NCBI GenBank assembly: GCA_039591615.1
Contig: JBDHDH010000013.1
Location: 1-64,000, forward strand
Length of the DNA stretch: 64,000 bases
Source of the DNA: JBDHDH01 sp039591615
GTDB lineage: Bacteria > Gemmatimonadota > Gemmatimonadetes > Gemmatimonadales > GWC2-71-9
Direction: 5' to 3'
Positions 34,425 through 43,004 of this stretch are shown here, one piece after another (position 1 is the first letter of the stretch; each line of letters starts with the position of its first letter). The position numbers were made by a program, and so were the translations under genes. Under the pieces are notes generated by a model. It was not told the origin of the DNA and ran no database searches. It saw only the letters and a program-made list of their open reading frames with translations.

Positions 34425-35444
34425 TTAGGTTCGGCCCTTCGCCGCAGTCACGAAATCGTCAACTTCGGCAAGCAGCCGCGCCTTGGCGTGCTCTTCCAGG
34501 AACGACGCGTGGACTGCATTTCGCGTGAGCCGCACTACGTCTTCCTCATCCAGACCAAGGGCCTCGTGCGCTGCGAGAAAGTTGTCGGTAAGGTATCCGC
34601 CAAAATACGCCGGATCGTCGGAGTTCACGGTAACGTGGAGCCCATGGTTCAGGAGCGTCTTGAGGTTGTGATCCTCGATGCGCTCGAACACACCGAGCTT
34701 CACGTTGGAGAGGGGACACACCGTGAGCGGAACATCATCGGCTCTGAGTCTCTCCACCAACCGGGGATCCTCGAGGCAGCGCACTCCGTGATCGATCCGC
34801 CGCACGCGGAGGAGATCGAGCGCCTCCCAGATGTATTCCGGAGGCCCTTCCTCGCCCGCGTGGGCCACCGTCAGGAACCCTTCGTCCCGCGCGCGGTCGA
34901 ACACGTCGACGAACTTCTTGGGGGGATTCCCGACTTCGGAGGAGTCGAGCCCGACAGCCGCGATCCGGTCCTTGTGGGGGAGCGCACGCTCCAGTGTGTC
35001 CATCGCCCCTCGTGCGCTGAGGTGTCGCAGGAAACACATGATGAGCCGGCTCGACACTCCGAGCTGTCCTTGCGCGTCATCCAAAGCCCGTTGAATGCCA
35101 CCAATCACGGTCTCGAAGGAGACGCCGCGCTCGGTATGGGTCTGGGGATCGAAGGAGATTTCGGCATGTCGCACGTTCTCCCGGTGAACTCGCCGCAGAT
35201 AGCTCCACGTCAGGTCATAGAAGTCTCGCTCTGTCTGCAGTACGCGCGCGCCTCTATAATAGATGTCGAGGAAGCACTGGAGATCGGTGAACGCGTACGC
35301 GGTCCGGACTGCATCCATCGAGTCGAGCTCGAGCGCTATCCCATTCCGTGCAGCGAGCTCGAACATCAACTCTGGCTCGAGGGCGCCCTCGATATGGAGG
35401 TGGAGCTCCACTTTCGGAATCCCGTGGATGAAATCGAGAACCAT
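34425..35444 (-). CDS. Adenine deaminase (adenosine-deaminase-like family)
   Basis: A 339-residue metal-dependent deaminase. Zinc-site residues are visible: His15 and His17 in VELHLHIEGAL, then AHAGEEGPPEYIWEAL, RIDHGVR and VNSDDPAYFGGYLTDN. The segment GLDSSEVGNPPKKFVDVFDR, with EEGPPEYIWEAL, matches the adenine-deaminase branch of the family rather than true adenosine deaminase. It would convert adenine to hypoxanthine and ammonia in purine salvage. It diverges from the ClC channel gene. Confidence 0.85.
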   Translation of the reverse strand: MVLDFIHGIPKVELHLHIEGALEPELMFELAARNGIALELDSMDAVRTAYAFTDLQCFLDIYYRGARVLQTERDFYDLTWSYLRRVHRENVRHAEISFDPQTHTERGVSFETVIGGIQRALDDAQGQLGVSSRLIMCFLRHLSARGAMDTLERALPHKDRIAAVGLDSSEVGNPPKKFVDVFDRARDEGFLTVAHAGEEGPPEYIWEALDLLRVRRIDHGVRCLEDPRLVERLRADDVPLTVCPLSNVKLGVFERIEDHNLKTLLNHGLHVTVNSDDPAYFGGYLTDNFLAAHEALGLDEEDVVRLTRNAVHASFLEEHAKARLLAEVDDFVTAAKGRT

Positions 35445-35572
35445 GCCCTCCTCGCGATGAGTGCCGCTTCAGTGCGATGGGAGGATATGTCGCAGGTGGC
35501 GTGTTGGCAATCGGCATCCAAGAGCAGCGAAAGACTGTCTAGATTGCTGCGAACGAGACACGGGACTCTGAG

Positions 35573-37618
35573 ATGATCCGACGCGCGAAGGCCTACTTCA
35601 GGCGCTTCAACAGCCGGTTTCGCCAGGCCGATCAGATCTATATGGTCCTGGCAGCCCTCGTCATCGGTCTCGTTGGAGGACTGGCGGCTGTCGCGTTTCG
35701 GCTCCTCATCGGCGGCGTGTCCCACTTGGGCTGGCGAAACTCGGCCTATACCGTCGAGTATCTGGCAGGTCTCCCGGCGTGGTGGAAGGTGTTAGTACCA
35801 GCGGTGGGTGGGCTCGTCGTCGGACTCATCACCTATCGGTTCGCCCGGGAGGCCAGGGGACACGGCGTCCCCGAGGTCATGGAAGCAGTGGCCCTCCGAG
35901 GCGGGCGTATTCGCCCACGGGTCGTCGTCGCCAAGTTGTTTGCCTCCGGCATCTCCATCGGATCGGGTGGGTCCGTCGGCCGCGAGGGACCCATTGTCCA
36001 GATCGGGTCTGCCCTCGGCTCGACTCTCGGCCAGTGGCTTCGCGTAGACCATCGCCGACTCAAGACCCTGGTGGGGTGCGGCGCAGCTGCGGGGATCGCC
36101 GGCACCTTCAATGCACCGGTAGCCGGAGCCCTGTTTGCCGTCGAGGTCATCCTCGGAGACTTCGGTGTCTCCCAGTTCTCGCCCATCGTCATCTCGTCGG
36201 TGGCGGCGACGGTCGTTAGTCACCGCTTCTTGGGAGATTTCCCGGCCTTTCAAGTACCGCTCTACAGCTTGGAGCACCCGCTCGAGCTGTTCGCGTACGC
36301 GGGGCTCGGGATTCTTGCGGCGCTCGTCGCGATACTTTTCATCCGCTCTCTCTACGCGAGCGAGGACTTGTTCGACCGGCTCGCGCTCGCCCAACCCTTG
36401 AAGCCGATGATCGGAGGAGTGCTCATCGGCCTCGTAGGTATCGGAGTACCCCACATCTTTGGCGTCGGGTACGATGCCATCACCCAGGCGTTGAATGGGG
36501 CCATCACCTGGCAGCTGCTGGTAATCCTCGTGGTCTTCAAGATCGTGGCGGTCTCCATCACTATCGGCTCAGGGGGCTCGGGTGGTGTGTTTGCGCCTTC
36601 ACTCTTCATCGGCGCGATGCTGGGGGGCGCGGTCGGCACACTAGTCCATTCAGTTTGGCCTCTGGCAACCGGAGGGGCTGGCGCGTACGCCCTCGTCGGA
36701 ATGGGGGCGGTTGTCGCGGCGGGAACCCACGCACCCATCACCGCCATCTTGATCATCTTCGAGCTCACAGGCGATTACGAGATTATCCTCCCGCTCATGA
36801 TCAGCTGCATCATCGCCACGCTACTGGCTACGCGCATGCAGCCAGCCTCCATTTACACCCTCAAGCTGTTGCGTCGCGGCACCGATATCTACCGCGGACG
36901 CGCCGTCAACGTGCTGCAACCAGTTCCCGTGCGGGAGGTGATGCAGACCGATGTGGTCACCGTCTCCCCCGGCGATGGTCTGATATCCCTCATTGCGAAG
37001 TTCATCCACGAGCCGGGAGGGACCATCTTTGTCACGGAGAGCGGCGAACGCTTGGAAGGGATCATCACAGCCGATCAGATCACGCCCATCATGCAACATG
37101 CGGCAACGCTCGATCCGTTACTCATCGCAGCGGACATCATGGTGGCGAGTGGCGTCCCAATCGTAGCCCCGGACGACTCCTTGGCAGACGTCATGAAGGT
37201 CCTGGGCGCACATCGTGGCGGGATCCCTGTGGCCGAAGCGGGGAGGCTCGTTGGCGTGATCTGGCCCGAGCACGTCATCGAGCGCTATAACACGGAGGTG
37301 TTCAAGCGCGACATGGCGAGCAGTATGGTCTCCGCGGTGACCGCTGAAAGCCCGCTGAGCACCGTCCCGGCCGTGGGGGATTCGGTCGTGGCGGAAGTTC
37401 CCGTACCCGCCGCGTTTGTCGGAAAGACGATCCGTGCGCTGAACATTCGCCAGCGCTTTGGGGTGAGCATCCTGATGGTGAAGCACCGCGCCGAGCGCGG
37501 CCGCGGAGGCTTGAACGCGAGCCCGGATCCCGAGTACCGGTTTCAGCGTGACGATCTCCTGCTGGTACTCGGACCGCAGGACGGCGTGCGGGACCTGAAG
37601 CGGGCCAGCGCGATCTGA
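35573..37618 (+). CDS. ClC-family chloride channel/antiporter with CBS pair and RCK C-terminal domain
   Basis: A 681-residue membrane protein. Residues about 20-430 are the ClC core, with selectivity motifs GHGVPEV, GREGPIVQIG (containing the gating Glu) and GSGGSGGVFAP. Two CBS domains follow (VREVMQTDVVTVSPGD, then a second near ADIMVASGVPIVAPDD). The last roughly 90 residues form a TrkA-C/RCK-like ligand-binding domain (VPAAFVGKTIRAL, then FQRDDLLLVLGP). It moves chloride or another halide across the inner membrane, and the cytoplasmic domains suggest regulation by nucleotides or other small ligands. Confidence 0.92.
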   Translation: MIRRAKAYFRRFNSRFRQADQIYMVLAALVIGLVGGLAAVAFRLLIGGVSHLGWRNSAYTVEYLAGLPAWWKVLVPAVGGLVVGLITYRFAREARGHGVPEVMEAVALRGGRIRPRVVVAKLFASGISIGSGGSVGREGPIVQIGSALGSTLGQWLRVDHRRLKTLVGCGAAAGIAGTFNAPVAGALFAVEVILGDFGVSQFSPIVISSVAATVVSHRFLGDFPAFQVPLYSLEHPLELFAYAGLGILAALVAILFIRSLYASEDLFDRLALAQPLKPMIGGVLIGLVGIGVPHIFGVGYDAITQALNGAITWQLLVILVVFKIVAVSITIGSGGSGGVFAPSLFIGAMLGGAVGTLVHSVWPLATGGAGAYALVGMGAVVAAGTHAPITAILIIFELTGDYEIILPLMISCIIATLLATRMQPASIYTLKLLRRGTDIYRGRAVNVLQPVPVREVMQTDVVTVSPGDGLISLIAKFIHEPGGTIFVTESGERLEGIITADQITPIMQHAATLDPLLIAADIMVASGVPIVAPDDSLADVMKVLGAHRGGIPVAEAGRLVGVIWPEHVIERYNTEVFKRDMASSMVSAVTAESPLSTVPAVGDSVVAEVPVPAAFVGKTIRALNIRQRFGVSILMVKHRAERGRGGLNASPDPEYRFQRDDLLLVLGPQDGVRDLKRASAI

Positions 37619-37774
37619 AGCTTCGGGTCTCTATTCTCCCGACCGGCCGTCCCACCCCGTGTGGTCGCAGGTTACCGTCTGCACGCTCAACGGGTTCGCC
37701 CTGATGATGAGAACTGAACGAAATGGAGACCGGGACAGTGGTCAGCGATCGCTACGATACAACGTGAATCGACG

Positions 37775-38071
37775 CTAGCCGGCTCCGCTTCCCATCATCG
37801 CATCAGCTGCCAGCAACCCGCGACCGTGAAGATAGATGGCTCCGAGCTCACTGGCCGAATCGTCGGGAAAGCCGTTGTCTCGGAGAAAACCCAACAGCGC
37901 CTCTCTGCTGAGGAGTGCCTGGTGGCTATGGCATGACCTCACAAATTGATAAAAGGCGAGCCAATCCTGGCGGCGGAGCGCCGACGGTGTGGCCTGTGTA
38001 ATGAACGCCCGCAGATGTCTCCAGGCGTTGGGCGGAAGGTAGTCGATCACGTCCGATTCGCCGTAGTTCAT
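37775..38071 (-). CDS. Hypothetical protein, 98 aa
   Basis: A 98-residue soluble, helix-rich protein (MNYGESDVIDYLPPNAWRHL at the start). The ATG at 38071 has GGGA a few bases upstream; an in-frame GTG at 38080 is an alternative. No family is recognised and the neighbours give no clue. It has ordinary protein composition, which supports it as real. Confidence 0.5.
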   Translation of the reverse strand: MNYGESDVIDYLPPNAWRHLRAFITQATPSALRRQDWLAFYQFVRSCHSHQALLSREALLGFLRDNGFPDDSASELGAIYLHGRGLLAADAMMGSGAG

Positions 38072-38662
38072 CGTTCCCACGACTCAGTATGTCACCACTC
38101 GCTGTCCGGCCGTGCGCACCGTGCCAACGGGAGGGGCCATCGGCGGCACCTCCGATTGTACGTGACGCCCGCTTGCCTGTTCCGTGAGGTTCATCACGAA
38201 GCAGACGGTCGCGGGGACTATTCTCGTCGCACACAAGAGCGCATGTGATTCACAGCACGGCTCTCCAGTGAGCAGCTTGCTACTCTCGCGAGAATGAACA
38301 GCGCGACGAGCCGATGCTCTTCCGCGGAGTTGCTTGGCCCGAACCGAGCCTTCGAGCGGGAACCGCAACTGAGACATCCACGACTGGAAGCTCAGAATGA
38401 CCGTCGAGAATCCGTTCGCGTGCTCGATAGCCGACGCGGTCTTGCCCGTCAGGCTCTGCGGTGCAGGCGTAACAAAGCGGAGCGGTCGACGCAAACTCCG
38501 ATATCAGTTCGACCTCGCGCGCAGCGGCCCCTCGGCCCGCGTCGACTTCCCAAGGCCACCGATGGCGCCATAGCTTCACGTGCATCCATCGGCTGGCCCG
38601 CACGTGCGCTGGTGTAACTGGTGGCGGCCGCTGGCGGATATCTCAAACACCCTCGACTGGCC
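38072..38662. other. Intergenic region without a clear gene
   Basis: All frames of this 591-bp interval show unlikely composition or lack a start. On the minus strand, one frame near 38390-38460 reads ASAIEHANGFSTVILSF, which is reminiscent of an HPr-like domain, but similarity stops on both sides. It may be a decayed gene. No repeat array or hairpin stands out. Confidence 0.35.
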
Positions 38663-39130
38663 ATGTCGACACAGAGCGCCGGACTCCTGATGTTTCGCAG
38701 ATCGCGACAGCGGTTAGAGATGTTGCTGGTTCATCCGGGTGGCCCTTTTTGGCGGAACAAAGACACCGGCGCCTGGACGATTCCAAAAGGGGAGTTTCGC
38801 GAGGGCGAAGACCCACTGGCCGCCGCTCGCCGTGAGTTCGAGGAGGAAACCGCGATTGAACCGACTGGGCCGTTCCTGGAGCTGACGCCGGTCACACAAC
38901 GTGGAGGCAAGACCGTATACGCGTGGGCATTCGAAGGCGATTGCGACACCACGGCGGTCAGCAGCAATACCGTCGAGATGGAGTGGCCCCCCCGATCGGG
39001 GAAGACTCGAGAATTCCCCGAAGTAGACCGTGCAGAGTTCTTTTCTCTCGACCGAGCTCGGAAGAAGATCAACCCGGCCCAGCTATCGTTCCTCGAAGAG
39101 CTGGACCGGCGCCTTGCCGGGGGTTTCTAG
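38663..39130 (+). CDS. Nudix hydrolase
   Basis: A 155-residue Nudix protein. The Nudix box is GEFREGEDPLAAARREFEEE, with the usual Gly near its end replaced by Ala. The surrounding segments WRNKDTGAWTIPKG and VDRAEFFSLDRARKKINPAQ match the bacterial group of small Nudix NTP pyrophosphohydrolases (COG4119-like). The ATG at 38663 begins the family-like sequence; an in-frame start at 38621 adds unconvincing residues. The substrate is unknown. Confidence 0.85.
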   Translation: MSTQSAGLLMFRRSRQRLEMLLVHPGGPFWRNKDTGAWTIPKGEFREGEDPLAAARREFEEETAIEPTGPFLELTPVTQRGGKTVYAWAFEGDCDTTAVSSNTVEMEWPPRSGKTREFPEVDRAEFFSLDRARKKINPAQLSFLEELDRRLAGGF

Positions 39131-39372
39131 TCGACCACCGAAGATGCTGCGACACCATCGATCCTCGGGGGGCGCTGGATGATACATCTTTGCGACAAAT
39201 CGTGGGAGATCTTCACTGACTCTAGCGTCTCATGACGTTGCTTCAGGTGCCCCAACTCCCCCATTCCGGCAAAGCTAGCTCTCGCGACGGAGAGGTATGG
39301 TGTTTGCTGGGTTAGGCGGTCGAGATGCCTCCAGCCGGCCAGCTCGCCGCCGAACCAGAAGTCGAGGTCACC

Positions 39373-39720
39373 ATGGGCCGACGTAAGCGTGACAACCACA
39401 AGACGAAGGCGCAGCTCGTCAAGGAGCTGACCCAGCTGCGCGAACGCGTTGCCGAGCTCGAAGCTCAGGCCTCCAACCAAGAGAGCAACGGCAACACGAG
39501 CGGGAGCGTCGAAGCTCCGGTGCCTCCAACGGAGATGCAGCCACTTCATCGGATCGCGGAGCAGGTAGAGCAAACGCTCCGCCCCATCCTTCCCGAAGAG
39601 GTAGACATCCGCCTGTGCACCGAGGAACGATTGGGTTTGGTCCACGCCGATCCCGGTGTTTCCGAGCAACTCGTCGTGCACCTGTTTCTGACCCGCTCCA
39701 AGCCAAGACACCGGCCGTAA
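39373..39720 (+). pseudogene. Truncated sensor histidine kinase remnant
   Basis: A 115-residue open frame with a GAGG ribosome site before ATG 39373. The start (KTKAQLVKELTQLRERVAEL) resembles the coiled-coil beginning of PAS-type hybrid kinases. The second part, LPEEVDIRLCTEERLGLVHA followed by DPGVSEQLVVHLFLTR, resembles the strand leading into the N-box of a kinase ATPase domain. PAS domains, the phospho-acceptor histidine and the rest of the ATPase domain are missing. The frame stops exactly where the N-box would continue, so this looks like an internally deleted and truncated gene. Confidence 0.5.
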
Positions 39721-39930
39721 CAGATCGCGACGTTAGCGCGCTCAAATCTCCCTAACAGCACACGCAATCCCCGCACGTCCGATCACCACGGCGTATCATC
39801 CCCGGTCCGCCCGAAAGAGCCTGCAGCTCAAATCTCGGGGTTCCTATTGTCTCAGAGCGCCGATGTGAATACAATGGCAGGAGTTGCTATCGAGACTGCG
39901 CAAACCACGATCCTCAAGGAGATGTAATCG

Positions 39931-40269
39931 ATGTCTCATCCACAATTCTGCCTCTTCCGTCGAAAGCGGGACGGCCAATTCTGTTTTCATCTCACTGCGA
40001 AGAACGGACAGGTCGTCCTTCAAAGCGAGGCCTACCGATCGAGGGCCGCCGCCCAGAACGGCATCAAGTCCGTGAAGGCAAACGCCCGTTCCGCAAAGCG
40101 TTTCGAGCGACGCACGGCGCGAAACGGCAAGAAATACTTCGTTCTCACCTCACCAAACGGACAGATCGTCGGTCAGAGCCAGATGTACGCATCCGCCTCC
40201 AGTCGCGCCAACGGGATGCGGTCGGTCATCGCGAACGCTGGGCGCGCACGGGTAGCTGACGAGACGTAG
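39931..40269 (+). CDS. yegP: YegP-like protein (two DUF1508 repeats)
   Basis: A 112-residue protein made of two DUF1508 repeats, each a small beta-rich unit. The first reads QFCFHLTAKNGQVVLQSEAY with AAAQNGIKSVKANA. The second reads KYFVLTSPNGQIVGQSQMY with SRANGMRSVIANA. Ribosome site AAGGAG precedes the ATG. The family is widespread and small, and its precise function is not established. A strong hairpin follows 28 bp after the stop codon. Confidence 0.92.
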   Translation: MSHPQFCLFRRKRDGQFCFHLTAKNGQVVLQSEAYRSRAAAQNGIKSVKANARSAKRFERRTARNGKKYFVLTSPNGQIVGQSQMYASASSRANGMRSVIANAGRARVADET

Positions 40270-40296
40270 TTTCACCCAATCCCCCAACTCGTAATG

Positions 40297-40328
40297 CCCC
40301 GCTTCGGAGCACGCCTCCGAATGCGGGG
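40297..40328 (+). terminator. Hairpin terminator after yegP
   Basis: CCCCGC-TTCGGAG pairs with CTCCGAA-T-GCGGGG, giving a 13-bp stem with a single bulged T and a 5-base loop. The T-run after the hairpin is weak (TTCCC). Its location between yegP and the DUF1028 gene argues that the latter starts at 40357 rather than upstream. Confidence 0.55.
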
Positions 40329-40356
40329 TTCCCGTGTCACATCCGGAGCGGACAAC

Positions 40357-41403
40357 ATGCGGATGATCTCTGTCCTCAGCATCGCAAGCATCCTGGCTGG
40401 CCCCGGCACGGCACAGGAACCAGCCAGCTGGGGAAGCGCCCTCGAGTTCTCGACCTTCTCGATTGCCGCGGTCGATCCGAGCACCGGTGAGGCCGGGGTC
40501 GCCGTCACGACGAGGGTGGCTTGTGTGGGAAACGGCGTGCCCTGGGTTCGGGCAGGGGTGGGTGCCGTCGCCACGCAGGCCTTCACCCGCACCGCCTACG
40601 GTACCGAACTGCTAGACATGCTGGCGGACGGTCGCTCGGCGGAGGAAGCCCTTCGCACCGCCGCAAGTCGGGACACCCTCGCTGCACGGCGTCAGGTTGG
40701 CGTTATCGGCCTGGAAGGCGGAAGTGCGCAGCATACCGGCGGGGAAACAAACCCATGGGCCGGACACCGTGCCGGTCCCGACTACGTGACGCAGGGGAAT
40801 CTGTTAGTGGGCCCAGAGGTGCTGGAGTCTGTGGCACGGAGTTTCGAGGCTACGACACCATCCGGCCGGCACCTCGCCGATCGTCTCATCGAAGCACTCG
40901 CCGCGGGGCAACAGGCGGGGGGTGACGCGCGCAAGGGCCGAATGCAATCGGCCGCCGTGCTCGTCGCGGATCCCCGTCCTGGCCGATCGCGTCGTGCCGA
41001 TGGCATCACCGTCCATATCAATGTATGCGAGCACCCGACTCCGGTGGCAGAGCTCAGACGCATCTACGACACTATATCGCAAACCCTCGGATACCGTGAG
41101 CTTCAACAGTTCCGTGGTCGAGACATCTGGCAGCTCAAGGTGATACTCAACACATTGGGGTACTTCCGCCCCGACGCCGACAGCTTGGAGCGTGACGCGG
41201 ACGCCTTCCTCTATACGCAGGAGGCAGTCCGCGCCCTTGACGCGTTCCGCGAGGCCGAAGGACTCGCTACGGCGGTCATGGGAACCCCGCCCGGCTACGT
41301 GGACCCTACGACCGTTGAGCGCCTCTGGCTGGTGCTCGAGCTGACGGGAAAGGCTGCCGACGTTCGTGCCACGCTGAAGGAACTCACCGCCGTCCGACGC
41401 TGA
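40357..41403 (+). CDS. Secreted DUF1028 protein with C-terminal peptidoglycan-binding-like domain
   Basis: A 348-residue protein with a short signal peptide (MRMISVLSIASILAGPGTAQ). Residues about 30-225 are the DUF1028 (Ntn-hydrolase-like) domain: FSIAAVDPSTGEAGVAVTTR, then HTGGETNPWAGHRAG, YVTQGNLLVG and RMQSAAVLVADPR. The C-terminal part (RDIWQLKVILNTLGYFRPDA and onward) resembles the putative peptidoglycan-binding domain often fused to DUF1028. GGAG lies 8 bases before the ATG. A role in the periplasm is likely; no reaction is established for the family. Confidence 0.85.
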   Translation: MRMISVLSIASILAGPGTAQEPASWGSALEFSTFSIAAVDPSTGEAGVAVTTRVACVGNGVPWVRAGVGAVATQAFTRTAYGTELLDMLADGRSAEEALRTAASRDTLAARRQVGVIGLEGGSAQHTGGETNPWAGHRAGPDYVTQGNLLVGPEVLESVARSFEATTPSGRHLADRLIEALAAGQQAGGDARKGRMQSAAVLVADPRPGRSRRADGITVHINVCEHPTPVAELRRIYDTISQTLGYRELQQFRGRDIWQLKVILNTLGYFRPDADSLERDADAFLYTQEAVRALDAFREAEGLATAVMGTPPGYVDPTTVERLWLVLELTGKAADVRATLKELTAVRR

Positions 41404-41485
41404 CGAGGCTGGTTTCTGGGAGCGCCGCCCCCCTCCGCTCCGTCTCGTTGGCCTCCCGCGCCACCGGCTGCAATCCCCTTTCGAC

Positions 41486-42178
41486 TCAGTCGATGAGGAA
41501 GCTCACGATGACAGGCTCCGGCAGCGCGGCGGCATCTAGAATGAGCTCGAATCGCCGGCCCTTGATGCCGGAGGCGGGAGAGGGGAAGTAGATGAAATCG
41601 ACGAGGTAGCCAAAAGTCGGCAACGTGACTTCGTCGAGCACCACGCGGCGCGTGAAGGGTCCAGCTGCTCTCACCTCACGGGTCGGGCTGAACTTGCTCG
41701 GGTACGGATCGTGGGCCGCGAACGTCGATGCGACGACACTGGGGAGTTCGGTCAAGGCCGAACGATCCATATCGAGGAAATCGTAGCCCTCGAGGAGCTC
41801 TCGTGGCGACGCCGGTTTGTAGCGACCGCCTTCGATATCCACGAGAGTGAACGACTCACGAGTCAGCCGCAGAGCCTCGCCTGCGGTGTTCGCCACCGCG
41901 ATCTCTATCGGAACGAAGCCCTCACCTTCGCGGAAGCGCGCCGCCTGCGTCCCGACGATCACCGTGGCACCCACCCCTTCGGCCACATAGGAAAACCGCG
42001 AGAGTCTGCGGTCGACCCACGCGCCGTCGCTGGCACCGCCGGTCCCATAACCCCCGCACCCGGACACGGCACTCACGGCGAAGACAATGCACGCCCCGCA
42101 CAGATAACGACGGGCTCGTACTCCGCCCGGCGTTATGCCGGTTCCGCTACCGCCCAGGGCGCGTGACCGTGTATTCAT
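41486..42178 (-). CDS. Lipoprotein of unknown function
   Basis: A 230-residue protein with a lipoprotein signal: a long basic start, a hydrophobic helix (CIVFAVSAVS) and lipobox VSGC with Cys at about residue 40. The mature part is beta-rich, with segments FVPIEIAVANTAGEALRLTR and VDIEGGRYKPAS that suggest an Ig-like or DUF4352-like fold. It overlaps the 3' end of the methyltransferase gene by 32 bp on the same strand, which supports translation as an operon. The start is uncertain, since no strong ribosome site is seen. Confidence 0.65.
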   Translation of the reverse strand: MNTRSRALGGSGTGITPGGVRARRYLCGACIVFAVSAVSGCGGYGTGGASDGAWVDRRLSRFSYVAEGVGATVIVGTQAARFREGEGFVPIEIAVANTAGEALRLTRESFTLVDIEGGRYKPASPRELLEGYDFLDMDRSALTELPSVVASTFAAHDPYPSKFSPTREVRAAGPFTRRVVLDEVTLPTFGYLVDFIYFPSPASGIKGRRFELILDAAALPEPVIVSFLID

Positions 42179-43004
42179 GCACTTGCCACTTCGTAAGAGG
42201 ATCGAGCCCAGTGTCTCGGTGAATCCTCGCTGCGTCAACCGCAGTGAGTGTCGCCCCACCCCACGTGCGAGGATCGCCAAACGCATAGCACGGACCGCCG
42301 CGCCGCTCCTCGGCAACGTACTGCTCGAACAGTTGCCGAAGATCCGTCCGCGACAGATCGAACGGAACCCACTCGCTGCTCGCGAGGACCCCGTCGTAGC
42401 GAAGGCCGGACCCCAAGCTCGCGAGGCTTCGAACACGCGCCTCACCATACTGAACCGAGATCTGGAGTAGGAGTTTCCCTCCGGGCTTCAGAAATGCCTT
42501 GGCTTCTGTGGCGACACGACGTCGATAAGTGAATCCGTCGTCGCCCGAGCTGCCCGGAGGGTTCGCCACGACGAAACTCAGATGACCCCGCAAGGAACGC
42601 AAGACTCGGCCTTCCGCTGCATCCAACGGTCGAAACGAATCGGCCTGGATGACGTGAACGCGGCCGGTCGCATCGTTGAGCGCGACATTCTCTCTCGTGG
42701 CCGACACGTTGTCCACCGACACGTCCAGCGCGATTATCCGCTCGACAGCGACGTTCTTCGCCAGCAAAACCGCGATGCAGCCGGTGCCACACCCCCAGTC
42801 CACGCCGACCCCATGGAAGAGCTCGGGATGCCGACTGACGGCGCGAAGCGTGATGGCACTCGCTTGCGTGATTGGGGTGCTGCCGGCAAAGTGCCGGATC
42901 CGAACGGGCGCAAAGGAACCAATGAGGTCCTCACGCAAGATCGCCTCAACAAACCGGGGGTCGGAAACGCTGAGTCCCTCCTGTTGCTCGAGGTTTCCAC
43001 TCAT
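42147..43004 (-). CDS. SAM-dependent methyltransferase (HemK/RsmC-like fold)
   Basis: A 285-residue class I methyltransferase. Motif I is GVDWGCGTGCIAVLLAKN. Motif IV reads VVANPPGSSGDD, i.e. NPPG where N5-glutamine or RNA/DNA amino-methyltransferases have NPPY. The start overlaps the M20 peptidase stop codon by four bases (ATGA). The target could be a protein, RNA or small molecule and cannot be named. Confidence 0.8.
   Translation of the reverse strand: MSGNLEQQEGLSVSDPRFVEAILREDLIGSFAPVRIRHFAGSTPITQASAITLRAVSRHPELFHGVGVDWGCGTGCIAVLLAKNVAVERIIALDVSVDNVSATRENVALNDATGRVHVIQADSFRPLDAAEGRVLRSLRGHLSFVVANPPGSSGDDGFTYRRRVATEAKAFLKPGGKLLLQISVQYGEARVRSLASLGSGLRYDGVLASSEWVPFDLSRTDLRQLFEQYVAEERRGGPCYAFGDPRTWGGATLTAVDAARIHRDTGLDPLTKWQVHEYTVTRPGR

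Noticed and set aside
38084..38494. 136-codon minus-strand frame with an HPr-like stretch (ASAIEHANGFSTVILSF)
   Set aside because: Similarity covers under 20 residues; no catalytic His/Ser context is visible and the remainder is not protein-like. At most a decayed gene.
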